From Galerina marginata (Eukaryota > Basidiomycota > Agaricomycetes > Agaricales > Galerinaceae): 64,000 nucleotides of DNA. Location: assembly GCA_023014335.1 (NCBI GenBank), contig JAECYW010000015.1, positions 1,240,001 to 1,304,000 on the forward strand, in the 5' to 3' direction. The number at the start of each line of letters is the position of its first letter. Within the stretch, counting starts at the first letter, position 1. This document shows positions 12,819 through 25,128 of this stretch, piece after piece. Below the pieces are notes generated by a model. The model worked only from the letters and a program-made list of their open reading frames with translations. It did not search any database and was not told the origin of the DNA. A program made the translations under genes and the position numbers.

Positions 12819-15800
12819 TTTAAGTCGGTAATTCAAATTCTACGTGTACTCGTAAGATATATTAGAAATTTCAATAAAGTTTGACCCATCCTGGAAGTTA
12901 AAATCTCTCATTTGTCTGTCAAAGAGTATCTCCTCATCACACGCATTGAAGAAGACTTCAGATCAGCGAGAAATCCTCTCATTCGGAGATCATAGAAATC
13001 TCTGTTGATTACCTCCTACAGTTTATTTGAGCCTTGAAGTCGACTCACTGTATGTGCCCAGTGCGTTTGTCACGGTTGGCCCAACTTCCACGCCGTCTGT
13101 GATGCTGTCGAATCTCGATGGCTGCGTCCTCCAGCTAGGAGATAAGCGATCTGGCGCAATTGTTCATAATGTTTTAATCCTACTCGGGTTAGACTGGCCC
13201 TTTTTTTTAAGGTTGTGTATAGTCTGCCTGTTTGATATGGTAGAAAACCAATTGCGCCTATCAGCCGAAGCACCGTAGGACTACCCTACGTTTTCTTTAT
13301 TTTGGTCAATCGTTTTTCTTTCCCTTACTCTACTCCAATATTTGGGTCCTCTTTCCCCTCGACTCTCCTATGGTGTCGTTTCTGTCTCTGCTGAGAATAT
13401 CCGGAATACACTTGACCTTCAGAAAGGCCCCATCATGGCATTATGTACTTGCTCCGCCATTATGATATAAACTAGGTAAGTACATCGAAAAAGTAACGAA
13501 GTTTACTTGTTTCACCAACACTTTCAACAAGATTCAGTCTTCTCTTTTCTGCCAGCTTCAGACGTCGTTACCGCACCTGTGATGTTCAAGCTGGGTTTAT
13601 GTTACTTTTTACCACCCTCTCGTTGCAATAATAGGAAAAGGATTTCTTTTCTCCGATTTTCTCGGCCTTTATCGATAATGTTTATCATAGTATCTTTGAC
13701 TTGGTACGTTCAACCCAACTTTACGGCCTTCACTCGGTCTTCGTTACTACGTCCTTTCTCCAGCTTCCAGGCAGTTCATAGACTAATGAGATATCGCCAG
13801 GTCTAATCTGCAAACCGAGCTCGTTGGGATTCCGACGTTTTCCAATTGCAGACTACCTCATTGTAGCTGTAATCGCAGCCGGAACGCCTTCTCATTGTTT
13901 TTTTCGACTCCGTCTCAGCGGAGGTTGGACTGAATGGTGGGGATCGAAACCTAATCGGCACTAATAGAATATCGGTAAGTAGTAAACCTCAAGAAGGAGA
14001 AAGTGTTCGTTCGACTAACATAGCTTTTGGGGTGCGCCGAGGGGCGTAATACCGGTTCATAGTACCACTAGGCTCGAGGATCGTAAATCATTATATATAA
14101 GTGAAAGACACAGCATCGCGAGAACCATGGTGTGGCTATTCACGGCAGTGTTTCAGCATCATCATCATAAGTGCAATTACCCTCGGCTGAATGAAGCATA
14201 GGGTATATACGCGACGTCGCTGTAGCGTATAACACTTTTGAGCTAGTCCAAAATCCCCCGAAGGGGACAGTGGTAAACGCAATTGAGCTGTGGGGCAGTG
14301 GGACGACCCGTGAAGGATCGAGGTGATAAACAATCTTTATTGTAAGGGACAGGGAAGACGGAGGATCACATTGCAAAATCTGACGAAAGCGCGGCTCTAG
14401 GGACAGCATTATCGTGATCAAGCCTGCTACAAACCAACACAGCCCAAAGTCCAGGAGAGTCAGACTCGTATCAAGCCGTCGAATGTGGGAGACAAGAGAA
14501 CGCCCGTTGTCCTTCGGCGACACCTAGTAAAGGAAGCATTTACCGACCTGAGGAAAGCAAGATCGTATGACATTAGCATAAATCATTATAGATCGGGGAT
14601 GATTAAGGGACAATGGGAGGGTAGCTACCGAGTTTCAAGCTTGCAAGCTCGAAATAACGGCCTCCTTCTCGAGCAGGAATCGGAAACGAGTAGGAAGTAC
14701 CTGGGAAGAGGCACAGAGAAGGGGTCTATTCGTACCTTCTGGAGATGATATCGGAACACAACTCAACTCAGACGATGGCGATGAGTTAATACTGTACAAC
14801 TTACAAGGTCAAGCAAATCGAACAGTGAAAACGTTGTGGCGATGAGGGAAAAGGAAGAAAGAATATGATGACATTCGATCAAAAAATGGCAGTGGTCACA
14901 TTTGGCTATTCGCACGGACCCTGAAACACCTGAAATCGGTAAGTTGAGCCGAGTCGGAATTCCGAGGTTCATTCTTTTCTCAGGAACCACAACCGTACGC
15001 ATATCGCCCATGATCAGCTTCTTGCCAGTTCTTGCCAGTTCTCTGCCTCGTCTTAAACTTAGACCGTCTTTCCGACTCTCGGATGTATCTGAAGCATGAT
15101 GTTAATGCCCCTTTGAATGCCTCTCACTTCTGATCTGTTGTTTGTTCTTTTGAGCCAGCGAGGCGATCCTTAGAGCTGTTATGTGCTTAGGGAAAGTCAG
15201 AGGGTAAATGAAGGTGATCCATTCTCTCACTGAACTGAGGGAACGATCACGAAGATTGATCAGGAAAACTTCAGTGGTTTTTATTGTTACCGCCGTCGCC
15301 GCGTGCTTTGAGTCCTTGACTCATGACTTCGACTGTTGGTTTTCTGTCAGCTAGGGCCTTATTTTGGACGTCAATACTTTATCGTATCGCAAATCTATCC
15401 TTCTAAGTCAGTTTAGGATCGGATTATAGTCCTTCCATCGATAGCTGGCCCTTCGGCGGCCCGGCCCATCTTAATATGCACTTTTGACGGACTTCTGTCT
15501 TCGTGGGTATCCCTTCCATTGCTTTCTATGTAAACTCGCATTTGTTTGTCATTGCTAGCTTCTATGCAGACACCTCGTGGGTAATAGTTATCGTGTAAGC
15601 TCCTGTCGGCTTTCTGGGCTTCCCCCGTAGGGCACCAGCAAAACGTGATTATTCTGCTCGTTATTTGATTCACCATATTCATCTCGTTAACCGTTCCATT
15701 TCGGGTATAAACAGGCATTTATACAGGCAACAAGGTCAGTTTGTCTCAAAATTCACCCTGTGGCCTTATTCTATTGATCATTAGTACCTGATCTCTTTTC

Positions 15801-16763
15801 CCAGTTATCATCGCTCATTATTAACACCGTTCATCAGTGGGTGTTCTACGCTTGGCGATTACAGTTCGTAATTCTGAAATAAGTGCTTTGGAGAAAGGAA
15901 CCAGACTGGCATGCCTCACTGGCACTTTATCTAGTGCTCCGCCTATTGCTAACTTTAGACGCCATACTGCATCAGTGCTGTTCAAGTTGCGTATTTATTG
16001 CACTGTGGGACCTGTCGTCCAGTCTCCCGTTTCTCTTCTTTACTGATTTTACCCCGTGAAGTTCAGGAAGTCCTTTAGCGCATTTTTTTTGTTACTGGTG
16101 CGTTCAACGCTCCTTCTGGGTTCTGTTCTATCTACGACTGTTTTCGGTGTCCGTATAAACTACAGAATACAGAGTGCCCAGTCGTAATGGTAGGAGGCGT
16201 GTTCTAGTGGGACAACTACTCAGAGGATTGCCTACTGATTTGTTTTCGTTTCCGTTTCGGCAGAGGACTTGATAGTGAGGGGGCTCGTATGTAACGTAAT
16301 AGGCGCTAATGGAATGACGGTCACAGTAGTAAACCGGAGGCAAGCAAACATTGTACATGTTCGTTCGACTAACGTGGTTTTTGGGGTGCAACAAAGAAGA
16401 TAATACCGCGTTAAAGTACCACCACACTCGTGTATCGTGATTCATTAAATAAATGTGAAATATGAAGTATCGCAAGAACGCGAGATCACCGTAGCATGAA
16501 ACGTTTTGATACAGTCCAAAATATCGCGATGGCGACAGTGGTGGAACACAATTAAGCTGTGGAGTCTTGCGGTGTAGGCTCAAGGTAATGCACCACGCTT
16601 ATTGCTAAAGCAAGGGGGAGTGGAGAGCAATGCGAGTGACAACGATCCTTGATAGCAATTCTTGACTTGTTACATTTTAACGTTCTTAATAATGTACTCA
16701 TTCCAGAGAAAAACGAGTCAAAATCTTCCTTTCACCAACTACTCCGAGAATAATAGCAGTAAA
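12819..16763. other. Gene-poor stretch with decayed duplicates
   Basis: No gene could be supported. There are two recognisable decayed repeats. Positions 13920-14300 and about 16260-16580 share several blocks (for example gttcgttcgactaac, and a gtccaaaat...gacagtgg block). Positions 15425-15560 resemble the promoter and signal-peptide region of the gene at 37322. A short direct repeat (ttcttgccag twice) lies at about 15020-15040. Confidence 0.45.
15425..15560 (+). pseudogene. Relic of the 5' end of the RNase-like gene at 37.3 kb
   Basis: The block tcgatagctggcccttcg at about 15436 is also found at about 37292. After it both sequences run collinear through an ATGCA start and a tctgtcttcgtgg / ttgtcttcgtgg stretch that in the 37.3-kb gene encodes the signal peptide. 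After about 100 bp the resemblance fades. The copy here has no continuing open frame, so I read it as a truncated, decayed paralog. Confidence 0.45.
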
Positions 16764-18012
16764 CTATGCGCTGGCGTCGGTGGAAGTCTGGGATCTGAAC
16801 CGCATTTGCTGTTCAAGGCGGCTGAATACGCCATTGACTACATCGGTGGCATTGGCTGTGGTGGTAGTCTCTGTGCCTTGTGCAACACGGTACACAATTA
16901 AAAGGGGAGAAATAACCTAAATCATTGTTGATGAATAATTCAGGTAGGGAAATGGTCATCCCACTTACGCAAATATGAGGTAAGAGAAAGGAAGGAAAAT
17001 GGGTGAAGTTAACCACAACTGAATCGGCTTGGAAGATAAAGATGAGGTATGCAAGCTCAAACACCACGATCAAGCTGCATGATTCCACACACATGACCAT
17101 AATTCGAGTATACAGTGATCCGTGAGCCGCGCCAAGTGTTTTGCGAATATAAGATTGATGGTAGCGGATGCGAAGAATAATCAAGGCCGAGAGGCATACA
17201 TTTATAGCACTCGACGCTGAGACGATGAGGAGTATTATCCACTGTGTTCCAATGGCTGACCCTCTAGAAGTATTCCAGAACATTGAGATAGATATCACGC
17301 AGAAAGCTTGACGCAGACTAAATAATGCGGTACATTAAAACAACGAGGAGATGGTCCCACCTGATGATGAAAGAAAAAGAGTTATAAGACCCCCGATTAC
17401 AATTGCCTGGAGAATCCTCGTAGTGCCTTGATATAAAGCCAGACAACGCCACAACTTCAATTAGCCCTAAGTTATTAACTGATATACAAACAGGTTAAAA
17501 TCTTTACTCACCATGAGGACATCTGCCCCCCATATTGCCAATGGGAAAACGACAAAAGGTGCAAATGCACTGGTAACGGTATTGCCTTGAGCGACTTCGA
17601 CGAAGTTCGGGTTGGCATATAAAGTGTTGAAGATGTCGTGCATGGAGCTGAGTATGTCACCTATTAGGGATGCCGTGCTTAATAGAAACATGAGGGTAAT
17701 ATAGATGCGAAGTAACCATCTTCTCTTTGTCGAATATTTCCTCCTACCGTCGGAGAGGGCTTGGAGGCAGATCACATAAAGAGAAAACACCACTCCATAA
17801 ACAATTGCGGCTGCGAAGGTGGCAATCATTTCAAGTTCCAATGGGCTGTTTATAACGGAAGGGTTTGGAGAATCAGCCCAATTGAAGATTACAGTGTGAT
17901 TGCAAGTCAATGAAAGCTCTTGCAATGCCGTTGGTATTAGCCAAGATGTGATGTTAACCGGTTGTTTAACGCATATTACTGGAGGAAAGGTCCCCGAGCT
18001 TGTGTATGCCAT
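16764..18012 (-). CDS. Seven-transmembrane protein, copy 1 of a duplicated pair
   Basis: Exons 18012-17512, 17454-17361, 17306-16969 and 16916-16764 join in frame to 361 residues. The N terminus is extracellular-like, with N-glycosylation motifs (NIT, NHT) and Cys residues. Seven hydrophobic segments follow: LEMIATFAAAIVYGVVFSLY, WLLRIYITLMFLLSTASLIG, one ending IWGADVLMLWRCL, ILQAIVIGGLITLFL, QWIILLIVSASSAINVCLSA, RIMVMCVESCSLIVVFELAY and HICVISPLLIVYRVAQG. The tail is Ser/Thr-rich and polar. The layout fits an Agaricomycete-specific receptor-like family; ligand and signalling partner are unknown. It is transcribed divergently from the single-helix protein at 18792, about 780 bp away. The third acceptor is the AG of gtcaag, not the earlier tag, which would lead to a stop; copy 2 supports this choice. 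Confidence 0.75.
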
Positions 18013-18791
18013 GTAATTGGTGGGTCAAGGGTGGGTTAATGAGTGTTGGGCTTTGCGGTCAGGGTGTCGGTGCTTTAAATTGAGGAGAATATCCTCTTCT
18101 GATGTGACCAAGAGAGACATGTACAGCGGGTTTGTGCAGGGCTGTGTAGGGCGAATCAAAACCCAGTAGGAAGTTGCTTGCCAAATCATGGAAAAAAGGG
18201 TAGGAAGCTATGATAACCTTTGGCTATGTCGGTGTAGCACCCATTGCGTTTGACCCACATACCGGTAAGAACAGCCTCCAACAAAAAATAGAGTTAAAAC
18301 ATGAACCACCAGCATGCAAGCGAGAATCCCGTGTGAAAAACGGTTAAACGGTGATTGGTTTGTGATTGGTCCACCGCTAACCGAGCTCATAGGTCTGCCT
18401 GTTATAAGCCTTTGTCAACGCACCAAAAACCAAAAAAAGCGACCTCCACTACTACCGAGGTGTGAATTGATCCCTCTAAATCGGAAAAACATTGGATCGG
18501 TGATCGGTGACTGGACCAAGCGTCGACACTGCCTAGTTAAAATTGGAGTGGTAGGACCTGGTATATGGGACTTTTGCAGTCCACATCCAAACTTCCTGGC
18601 GATCAACTCGGAGATTTCCCGCGATTTTCTTAGTACCATTATGAAATCAGGTCTTCCTCCTCGGACGTCCCAACTTCAGGTTGATATTTTAACCTCTCAG
18701 ATACCTATCGCCCCAAGACCTCCTGCCAGTCTGGCTATCTGTCTACTCTTTCCTGCCCGTATATTACCCACAGACAGAGCTGGCCTGATCA
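18013..18791. promoter_or_regulatory. Shared intergenic region of the divergent membrane gene pair, copy 1
   Basis: This 779-bp spacer separates the starts of two divergently transcribed membrane protein genes and must hold both promoters. Parts of it recur upstream of copy 2 (25129-26852), notably the half next to the minus-strand gene and a ggtctgc-containing block. I see no clear TATA box. The open frames inside it do not resemble proteins. Confidence 0.5.
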
Positions 18792-20168
18792 ATGTTCCCA
18801 GTTATTTTATCAACCTTCGCGGGGTCAGTGGCGCTGGCGAATGGGTTACTATTTCAACCAAGAGCGATACAATCGCAAGCAATCTGCACCGCAGACTTTA
18901 CTTGGATGGACAATGCTGAAGCCGCCTCGCCATGTTTGGTAGCGGCCGAGGTAGATGCAGTTTGCAACGGTGGTAGTACGTATAAGTTTTTCTTTGGAGG
19001 CGTCGAGCTAAAGACCTTACAAGACTGGATTGTGCCCGCACTGTTTGAAAACGGGAGTGATTCCTACCAAAACCCAGACTCTGCAAGTGGAACAGCTACT
19101 TTTTGCACTTGGTTCGTCCGCTTTGCAGTATCGGTGCATGCACTATTGACACCAGGCTGAAGTTCGTGGGTGTCCTACAATCTGATCAGTGCCTGTACGG
19201 TGTGTCAAAACCCAGAGTTCTCCCAAAAAATTGTACCGTACGGAATGTTATTGATGAGAAATGTTCGGGACTTCAATATGGCTTGAATAGATGGACAACA
19301 TACTCGGAAAATTGTCTCGGTGAACTTTCTGACAAGTATGTGGCAATAGGGTCTTCATTTCTGTTTTGCTTGTGACGCATCTAGCGCAGTTACTTTCCTG
19401 CAAACATAACACTACCGCCTGGTGTTTCAATCCCTTTCTGGGCAGCCTACGACCGTAAGCATATCTCCATCAAGGTCGTTCTAAAACTTATGCTCGATAT
19501 CCTTTAGCCACGCAGTGGCCCAACGGCATATTTAATGTGACTGAGGTAAATCAAATTGTAAAACAAAGTTAGTCCATGCCTTCACTTTCCAGGAAGGGGG
19601 TTGGGACTTAATCGTTCACAATCTAGATTATCCAGACCTTAGAGGCACAGGCGCAACTCAATCGCAGAAGACAAGGAATATCATTGTTCCTGTAGTTGGA
19701 GGTGTCATCGGCGGATCCGTTTTTATTGCAGCGGCTGTCGCAATCACGTATTACGTGTTGGGCAGGCAGCGACGAGTCCCCGAACGTGTGCTCACACAAC
19801 CGATCAGCGACAAACCACTTCACATATGCTCGATCTCAGATATCACGACAAATTCCGGCTTGAATGGGTACACGACATTATCTTCACCTCCATTAAACCA
19901 ACCAGCAGTTTCTACTATGATGACCCATAGTCAGAGCCTGCTCCCTATTCCATACTTCAGCTCAGTAGTCGGCAAAACTGCGCCACAAAGAACACCTTCG
20001 CCAGCGCCTAGCCGACCGACTGAATCTCCTCCGCCCATTAGCGCCCAACATATACTGGACCCTTTCACCTCACCGCCGCCGAGTGTTTCCAGTCACAATG
20101 ATGACACCCAGCCCGCCTATCCAGTCTACGATCATTCGTCAGTTGTAAGTGGAAATCAGCCTCTATAG
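18792..20168 (+). CDS. Single-pass membrane protein with Cys-containing ectodomain, copy 1
   Basis: Seven exons (18792-18972, 19024-19111, 19163-19237, 19291-19335, 19390-19454, 19508-19545, 19593-20168) join to 355 residues. There is an N-terminal hydrophobic leader. The ectodomain of about 190 residues has paired Cys motifs, including the junction-spanning TFCTCSWVSYNLISACTVCQ. A single helix (VVGGVIGGSVFIAAAVAITY) is followed by a Pro/Ser-rich cytoplasmic tail. This resembles a large Agaricomycete family of surface proteins with a W-x-x-W/Cys ectodomain and a Mid2-like helix; function unknown, and a sensor or adhesin role is only an inference. The intron between 19545 and 19593 is peculiar: in copy 2 the same segment is open coding sequence. 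It sits divergent to the seven-helix gene at 18012. Confidence 0.75.
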
Positions 20169-20479
20169 GATGGCAACATAGCCTACGGATTATCGATCTT
20201 GGACACTTTACGAGACCCCATCACCCCAGTTTTCATTCGACATTCGATATTACTTAGCTAAACCGCGCTTTATTGTGAAGATATTAGAGTTCGTCGCTGC
20301 ATAGTGTACTGTCTTCCCACATTTTTTCTATATTAATCTTCGGATCAGCCATTCATAAGAGAATGAGAAGTATAGAAAAGAACGAACGCCATGGCTCAGG
20401 AGCTCACCGATGCCCGCTGTTTCGAATAGTTTCCCTCGGCCGTCACGGCGTGGGGCATTTTGGCTGTGCGTCGACTTGG

Positions 20480-21560
20480 GTGTAAAGGCCAAGACATCGA
20501 ATCGTCGTTTGTGATATGATCACGGAGGCGATGAGAGTTCCTCCGGATTAATCGCATAGTGCAGGAGGTACGAAGTGACGCGGACATTCCAGTAGGGAAT
20601 AACCATGTCCACAATGACGGAAGCGCGTAGGTAATTCGAAAACAGCGACGGTGACGCGCTGCGCAATCCGCATCGTGGGCTATACGACTGGATGGAGAGA
20701 ATAAACTTGCTCTGTACGCCCAGCGTCGCCGATATGGTTCGAAAAGGGGCAAGAAAAACCAGGGCTAGCCGTTGTGAGGAGTTGAGCAAACCATTGCGCA
20801 GATACTAACATGATACCGGGTATGAGCAAAGTTCTGATGTTCAAGAAAGAAGTACGACTTGCCAATACTTACGGACGTCCTCGAATGGCTTTGGTACATT
20901 GTAAAATAAAGGCATCTGAGGGACCGAGATATCAGCTTAGCGAAGTATACTAAGGAGATTGTACTCGAGTAATTAGAAATATGGACTGTCGTCTAAAGGA
21001 TAAAATCGACGAGAGTTAGTAAAATAAGTGAACTAACCATAAAGCTTACCACTACGGAATGCAATTTAAACACGAGCCGCTCGTGAAGATATTCAGCTTC
21101 GGAATATGCAAGATGCCAGAACGCGTTGGGAACATAACTAGGAAGCAAAAATTTTAGCTACGCAAAAGCGAGAGTAGCCAAAGTTTGTCAATACTAAAAG
21201 CCGAGATTGAAGAATGTCGTCATCGAAGGCGAATGCCTCTGGGGAGTTTAACAGAGGAATTAACGCATAGAATGGATAGGGGGATGCCTGTGTGGTTTAT
21301 TCGTTATCTGAAAGTGAAGCAGAAGTAAATAAGAGAAGGGCTTTACGCACCTCACAATGATGGGCATGGGATCGAATAACTCCCCGCTACTCTCATCCAC
21401 CTAGAAATGCACCAAACGCCTCAATAAACTCTAGAGAATCTCTGTATAGCCAGAAAAATGAGCATTCATGCCCCAAATACACTAGCACAAGCGAAATCAA
21501 GGATACTGGAATCCCTGGAGCGTCTGAGATGTTGGGTCATGCATTCAGGAAGACTTCTAT
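20480..21560 (-). pseudogene. Unassigned minus-strand coding-like segment, unit 1
   Basis: Several exon-like stretches with good splice sites are conserved in both duplication units. Examples here are an exon ending FDPMPIIVR before gtgcgt (about 21350-21400), one reading SYVPNAFWHLAYSEAEYLHE before gtaagc (about 21045-21145), and one containing NGLLNSSQRLALVFLAPFRT (about 20700-20815). The aligned frames break in places between the copies. I could not assemble one intact gene or name the family. It may be a decayed gene, or a real one whose remaining exons I have not placed. Confidence 0.35.
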
Positions 21561-23880
21561 ACCATAAGTCGGACACGACCTAACCGGTGTTTTAGAAAAA
21601 GCCTAGCCGTTGTTCAATGGTAGAGAGGTAGCCCATTCGACAGCTGAATGTGAGTCAGAGAGCTTTGACGTTTGGGTTCAGCCAACTCGAACGTGTCGTG
21701 GGTTGGTGCCGAGAGTACAGTTGAGGTACTCAATGCACAATCCACGCTGTATGTTGACCCCAGAAAGAGCCACTAAAGTCGAGCAATGGGCGGAGGAGGA
21801 GCTCAATGGCTGCAACGACGACGAAAGAGAAAATGATGGCGGTTTGATGGCGGTCGCACGGACCCTGATTTAGAATTTTAGATCGGCACCGAAGTTCCAA
21901 GATCATCATCGTTGTCTCCAACCACCACCACCATTGATCTCTCTTCTTTGTCCGCCGGCGTAAAGCAAGGGATACTCGCTAGGTCGTCTCGTTCGCACTT
22001 GCTCCCCTTTATCGGTCTCTGAATCTGCTTCGTCGATGGCAACCTCTGACTCTAGACTCTTGGCCGGTTGTGGTTTCTTGGCTGGAGGCTGCGTGGTACC
22101 TAATACAGCTTTCTAACTACATCGAGAACCGCGAAGATTGTATCACGACATTCGACGCGCTTCTGTGGTTTCTGTCAGATACCGGGTGGTTAATGGTCCT
22201 GACCGGGAGAACATGATTGGGAAATTTAAATCGGTATGTTTGTGACAGTTTGTCCACCTCTAAGTTCTACCTTTCCAAACTTAGAGTCAGCTGGAAATGT
22301 TTTTAGACGTCGTCTAAGTCCATCGTCCTTTCAAAGACAGGCATCTTGCGACTTCGACGAAGCCAATTCATCGACAATGTTTCGGAGAGCCCCATGTTAG
22401 CAGTTACCAGGCGTTGCAGGAAGGTATGCCATCCACCGTACCATTTCTCAGCTCTTTCTTCCGTCCTTCGCAGCCTCACGACCAACTGGACTCACCACCC
22501 GTGACCTATTAGCGTTAGCGTCGAGCTTATGGGCCCAAGAAAGGTCACCGACCACCACTGACATCCCCAAATCTCGTTTAATCGTTGCGTGTTTTCCCAC
22601 TTTTCACTTCTTTTCTATTTCTATTCACCCGACCCTATGCCCTCGTAGTGAATTGTTAACGTTCACTACTTCTAGATGACGGCTATGAAGTGGCAGTACG
22701 ACAGAGAACTCGGTGAATACTTCACATTGCCGCTTTCGATGCCAGGCGCTTTGCCTTCAGCGAGATCGTGATGTGTTTAAAACTTTTCTTGCAGTTTCCT
22801 GTCCTATCTCTTCTGGAATTCCCGTTTATCGAATGGGCACCGGCTTATGTATCGTGCTAACTTGCATTAATTTCTTTGCGCAAATATGCACTTTCCATCA
22901 TTTTGCGTTATATTTGGAGATCAAGGTATCCCTGTCCTGTCTTCCTTTCACTATTCTTTCGTCCGTTTCCTGGATCATACGCCTCATCCGTCTATACCCC
23001 CATTAATAATCTAGACTAAGAATGGCAGCGCGGCGAAGTGATACCCAAATGCTCTAAACGGTACGTCCAACAGCAGTGCTTCATACAATTACTTCGTGCT
23101 CTTATCATCAGTCACACAGGATCGGATTTCCAGATAGTCAGGCGTGAAGTGAGTTGAGTTTCTGTTCCAAGAGCTATGCAGAATATCAACTGTGAATCTG
23201 TGATCGTGCATACCAGCTTATGACTTCCTCTGTCTCAGTGGCTAATCTTCAGCACTCAGAGATAATATGTACCGAAACGAATTAAGGTAAGTTCCTTCTC
23301 GTTCACATTCGCCTTGTGCAACATCCCGAATCTCGTACACCCGACCTTCTTTTGCCGAGGCTGGCTGCGCCTCGCTCATCGATATACTCGTGTAATTAAT
23401 AGAATTTCTAGGTATTAATAGGGCGGCATATTTGCATGCCATCGGCCGGTGCGACACACGCGGCGTGTCGAGCTGGCGGATCCTTGGACACAAAGCCTGA
23501 TCTGTCTGGAACACAGCATCGATTACAGAAATCAATTGTAATTATAACTCGTACTCGTCCGTGTCACGGACTAATTTCTACTTTCTCGGTGTGCTTGTCA
23601 TGGAGGAGGATTATTGAACTTGGTTCGAGTAAGTCTTTGTCTACTAGTATCCTTCGAATTATAACGAACCTTTCTGGAGGATGAATTCCAAAAATGCTGT
23701 CTTACGGCGGGACCCTCTGCGATTTCAATAACTGTAGTAATAGCCAATGCACTTACTTCTTTTTTGTCAAGTACTCCGCATTTTAATTCGATTAAACTCA
23801 ACAAACAAGTGGTAGATCTAAATACACCTGTTCTCTCCCGTGCCTTTATCACTTCCAAAAATGGCAGTAAAACCGTGGTG
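21561..23880. other. Conserved but unassigned part of duplication unit 1
   Basis: Apart from the last ~100 bp, this stretch aligns with 29.45-31.56 kb. The conservation covers many short blocks on both strands, but no frame stays open in both copies over a convincing length. One small minus-strand frame (23242-23535) loses its frame in the second copy through a one-base difference near 31260. The stretch ends at the junction of the two units, at about 23.68-23.80 kb. Confidence 0.45.
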
Positions 23881-25128
23881 CTATGCGTTGGCACTGGCAC
23901 TGGTGGAAGTCGGGGAGTTGAAGCGTATTTGCTCTTCAAGGCGGTGGAATCTACCATTGACTAAATCGGTGGTAGTTGTGGTTTCTGTGCCCCGCGCAAC
24001 GCGGTGCACAATTAAGAGGGGAGAAATGACCTAAATAAACATTGATAAATAATTCAAGCAAGGAAACGTCTATTCCACCTACGCAAATGTGAGGTAGGAG
24101 AAAGGACGGAAAATCAGTGAAGTTGACGACTACTGACTTGGTTTGAAAAATGAAGATGAGGTATGCAAGCTCAAAGATTACTATCAAGCTGCACGATTCC
24201 ACACACATAACTATGATGCGGGTATAGAGTGATCCATGTGCCCCGCCTAGTGTCTTTTTAATATAGGATTGATGGTACCGGATACGAAGAATAATCAAGG
24301 TCGAGAGGCATATATTGATAGCACTAGACGCCGTGACGATAATAAGTATTATCCACTGTGTTGTAACGGCTGACCCTCCAGAAGTATTTAGGAACATTGA
24401 GAAGGACATCAGGCAGAAACCTTTACTCAGACTAAATAACATAGAACATAGGAGTAAATGGAGAAGGGCTTACCTGATGATGAGAGGAAAAGAGTCAGAA
24501 GAATGCCGAGTATTATTGCCCGAAGAGTCCTTGATGTGCCTTGATATAAGGCCAGACAACGCCACATCTTCCACCAGCGCTAATGATCGGCTGATATCCA
24601 AATAATTTAAATCTTTAAGTGACTCACCATGAGTACGTCTGCCCCCCATATTGTCAATGGAAAAACCAGAAAAGGTGCAAAAACACTGGTAACAGCATTA
24701 CCCTGAACGACTTCAAGGAAGTTTGGACTGGTATTTAAGGCGTTGAAGATGTCATGCATAGAGCTGAGTATATCACCAACGAGAGATGCCGTGCTCAATA
24801 GAAGCATGAGAGTGATATATATGCGAAGTAACCATCTTCTTTTTGTCGAATAGTTGTTTCTACCGTCGGATATGCCTTGGAGGCAGATCATATAAAGGGA
24901 AAACACCACGCCATACACAATCGCGGATACGAAAGTGGCAATAAGTTCGAGTTCAAATGGGCTGTTTAGAACCAATGGGTTTGGAGAATCGGTCCACTTG
25001 AAGATTACAGTGTGGTTGCAAGTCAATGATAGCTCCTGAGAGGCCGATGGTATTAACCAAGACGTGATGCTGACCGCTTGTTTAACACATAAAACTGGAG
25101 GAAAGGTCCCCGAGGTTGGAGACGCCAT
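23881..25128 (-). CDS. Seven-transmembrane protein, copy 2
   Basis: This is the tandem paralog of the gene at 16764-18012, with the same four-exon structure. Exon 1 starts MASPTSGTFPPVLCVKQ at 25128. The second exon reads MWRCLALYQGTSRTLRAIIL, the third contains QWIILIIVTASSAINICLST, and the last restores HICVISPLLIVHRVARG and ends in an Asn-Ala-stop at 23881-23883. All seven hydrophobic segments are kept and no frame break is visible, so both copies may be functional. The N-terminal ectodomain and polar tail have changed more than the helices. A farther upstream in-frame ATG at 25230 exists, but copy 1 supports 25128. Confidence 0.72.

Noticed and set aside
18314..18919. 201-codon plus-strand frame over the divergent spacer and first exon
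   Set aside because: It overlaps the start of the single-helix gene in another frame and is not conserved upstream of copy 2.
23242..23535. Small minus-strand gene in duplication unit 1
   Set aside because: The corresponding frame in unit 2 is shifted by one base, and there is no codon-level conservation to support it.
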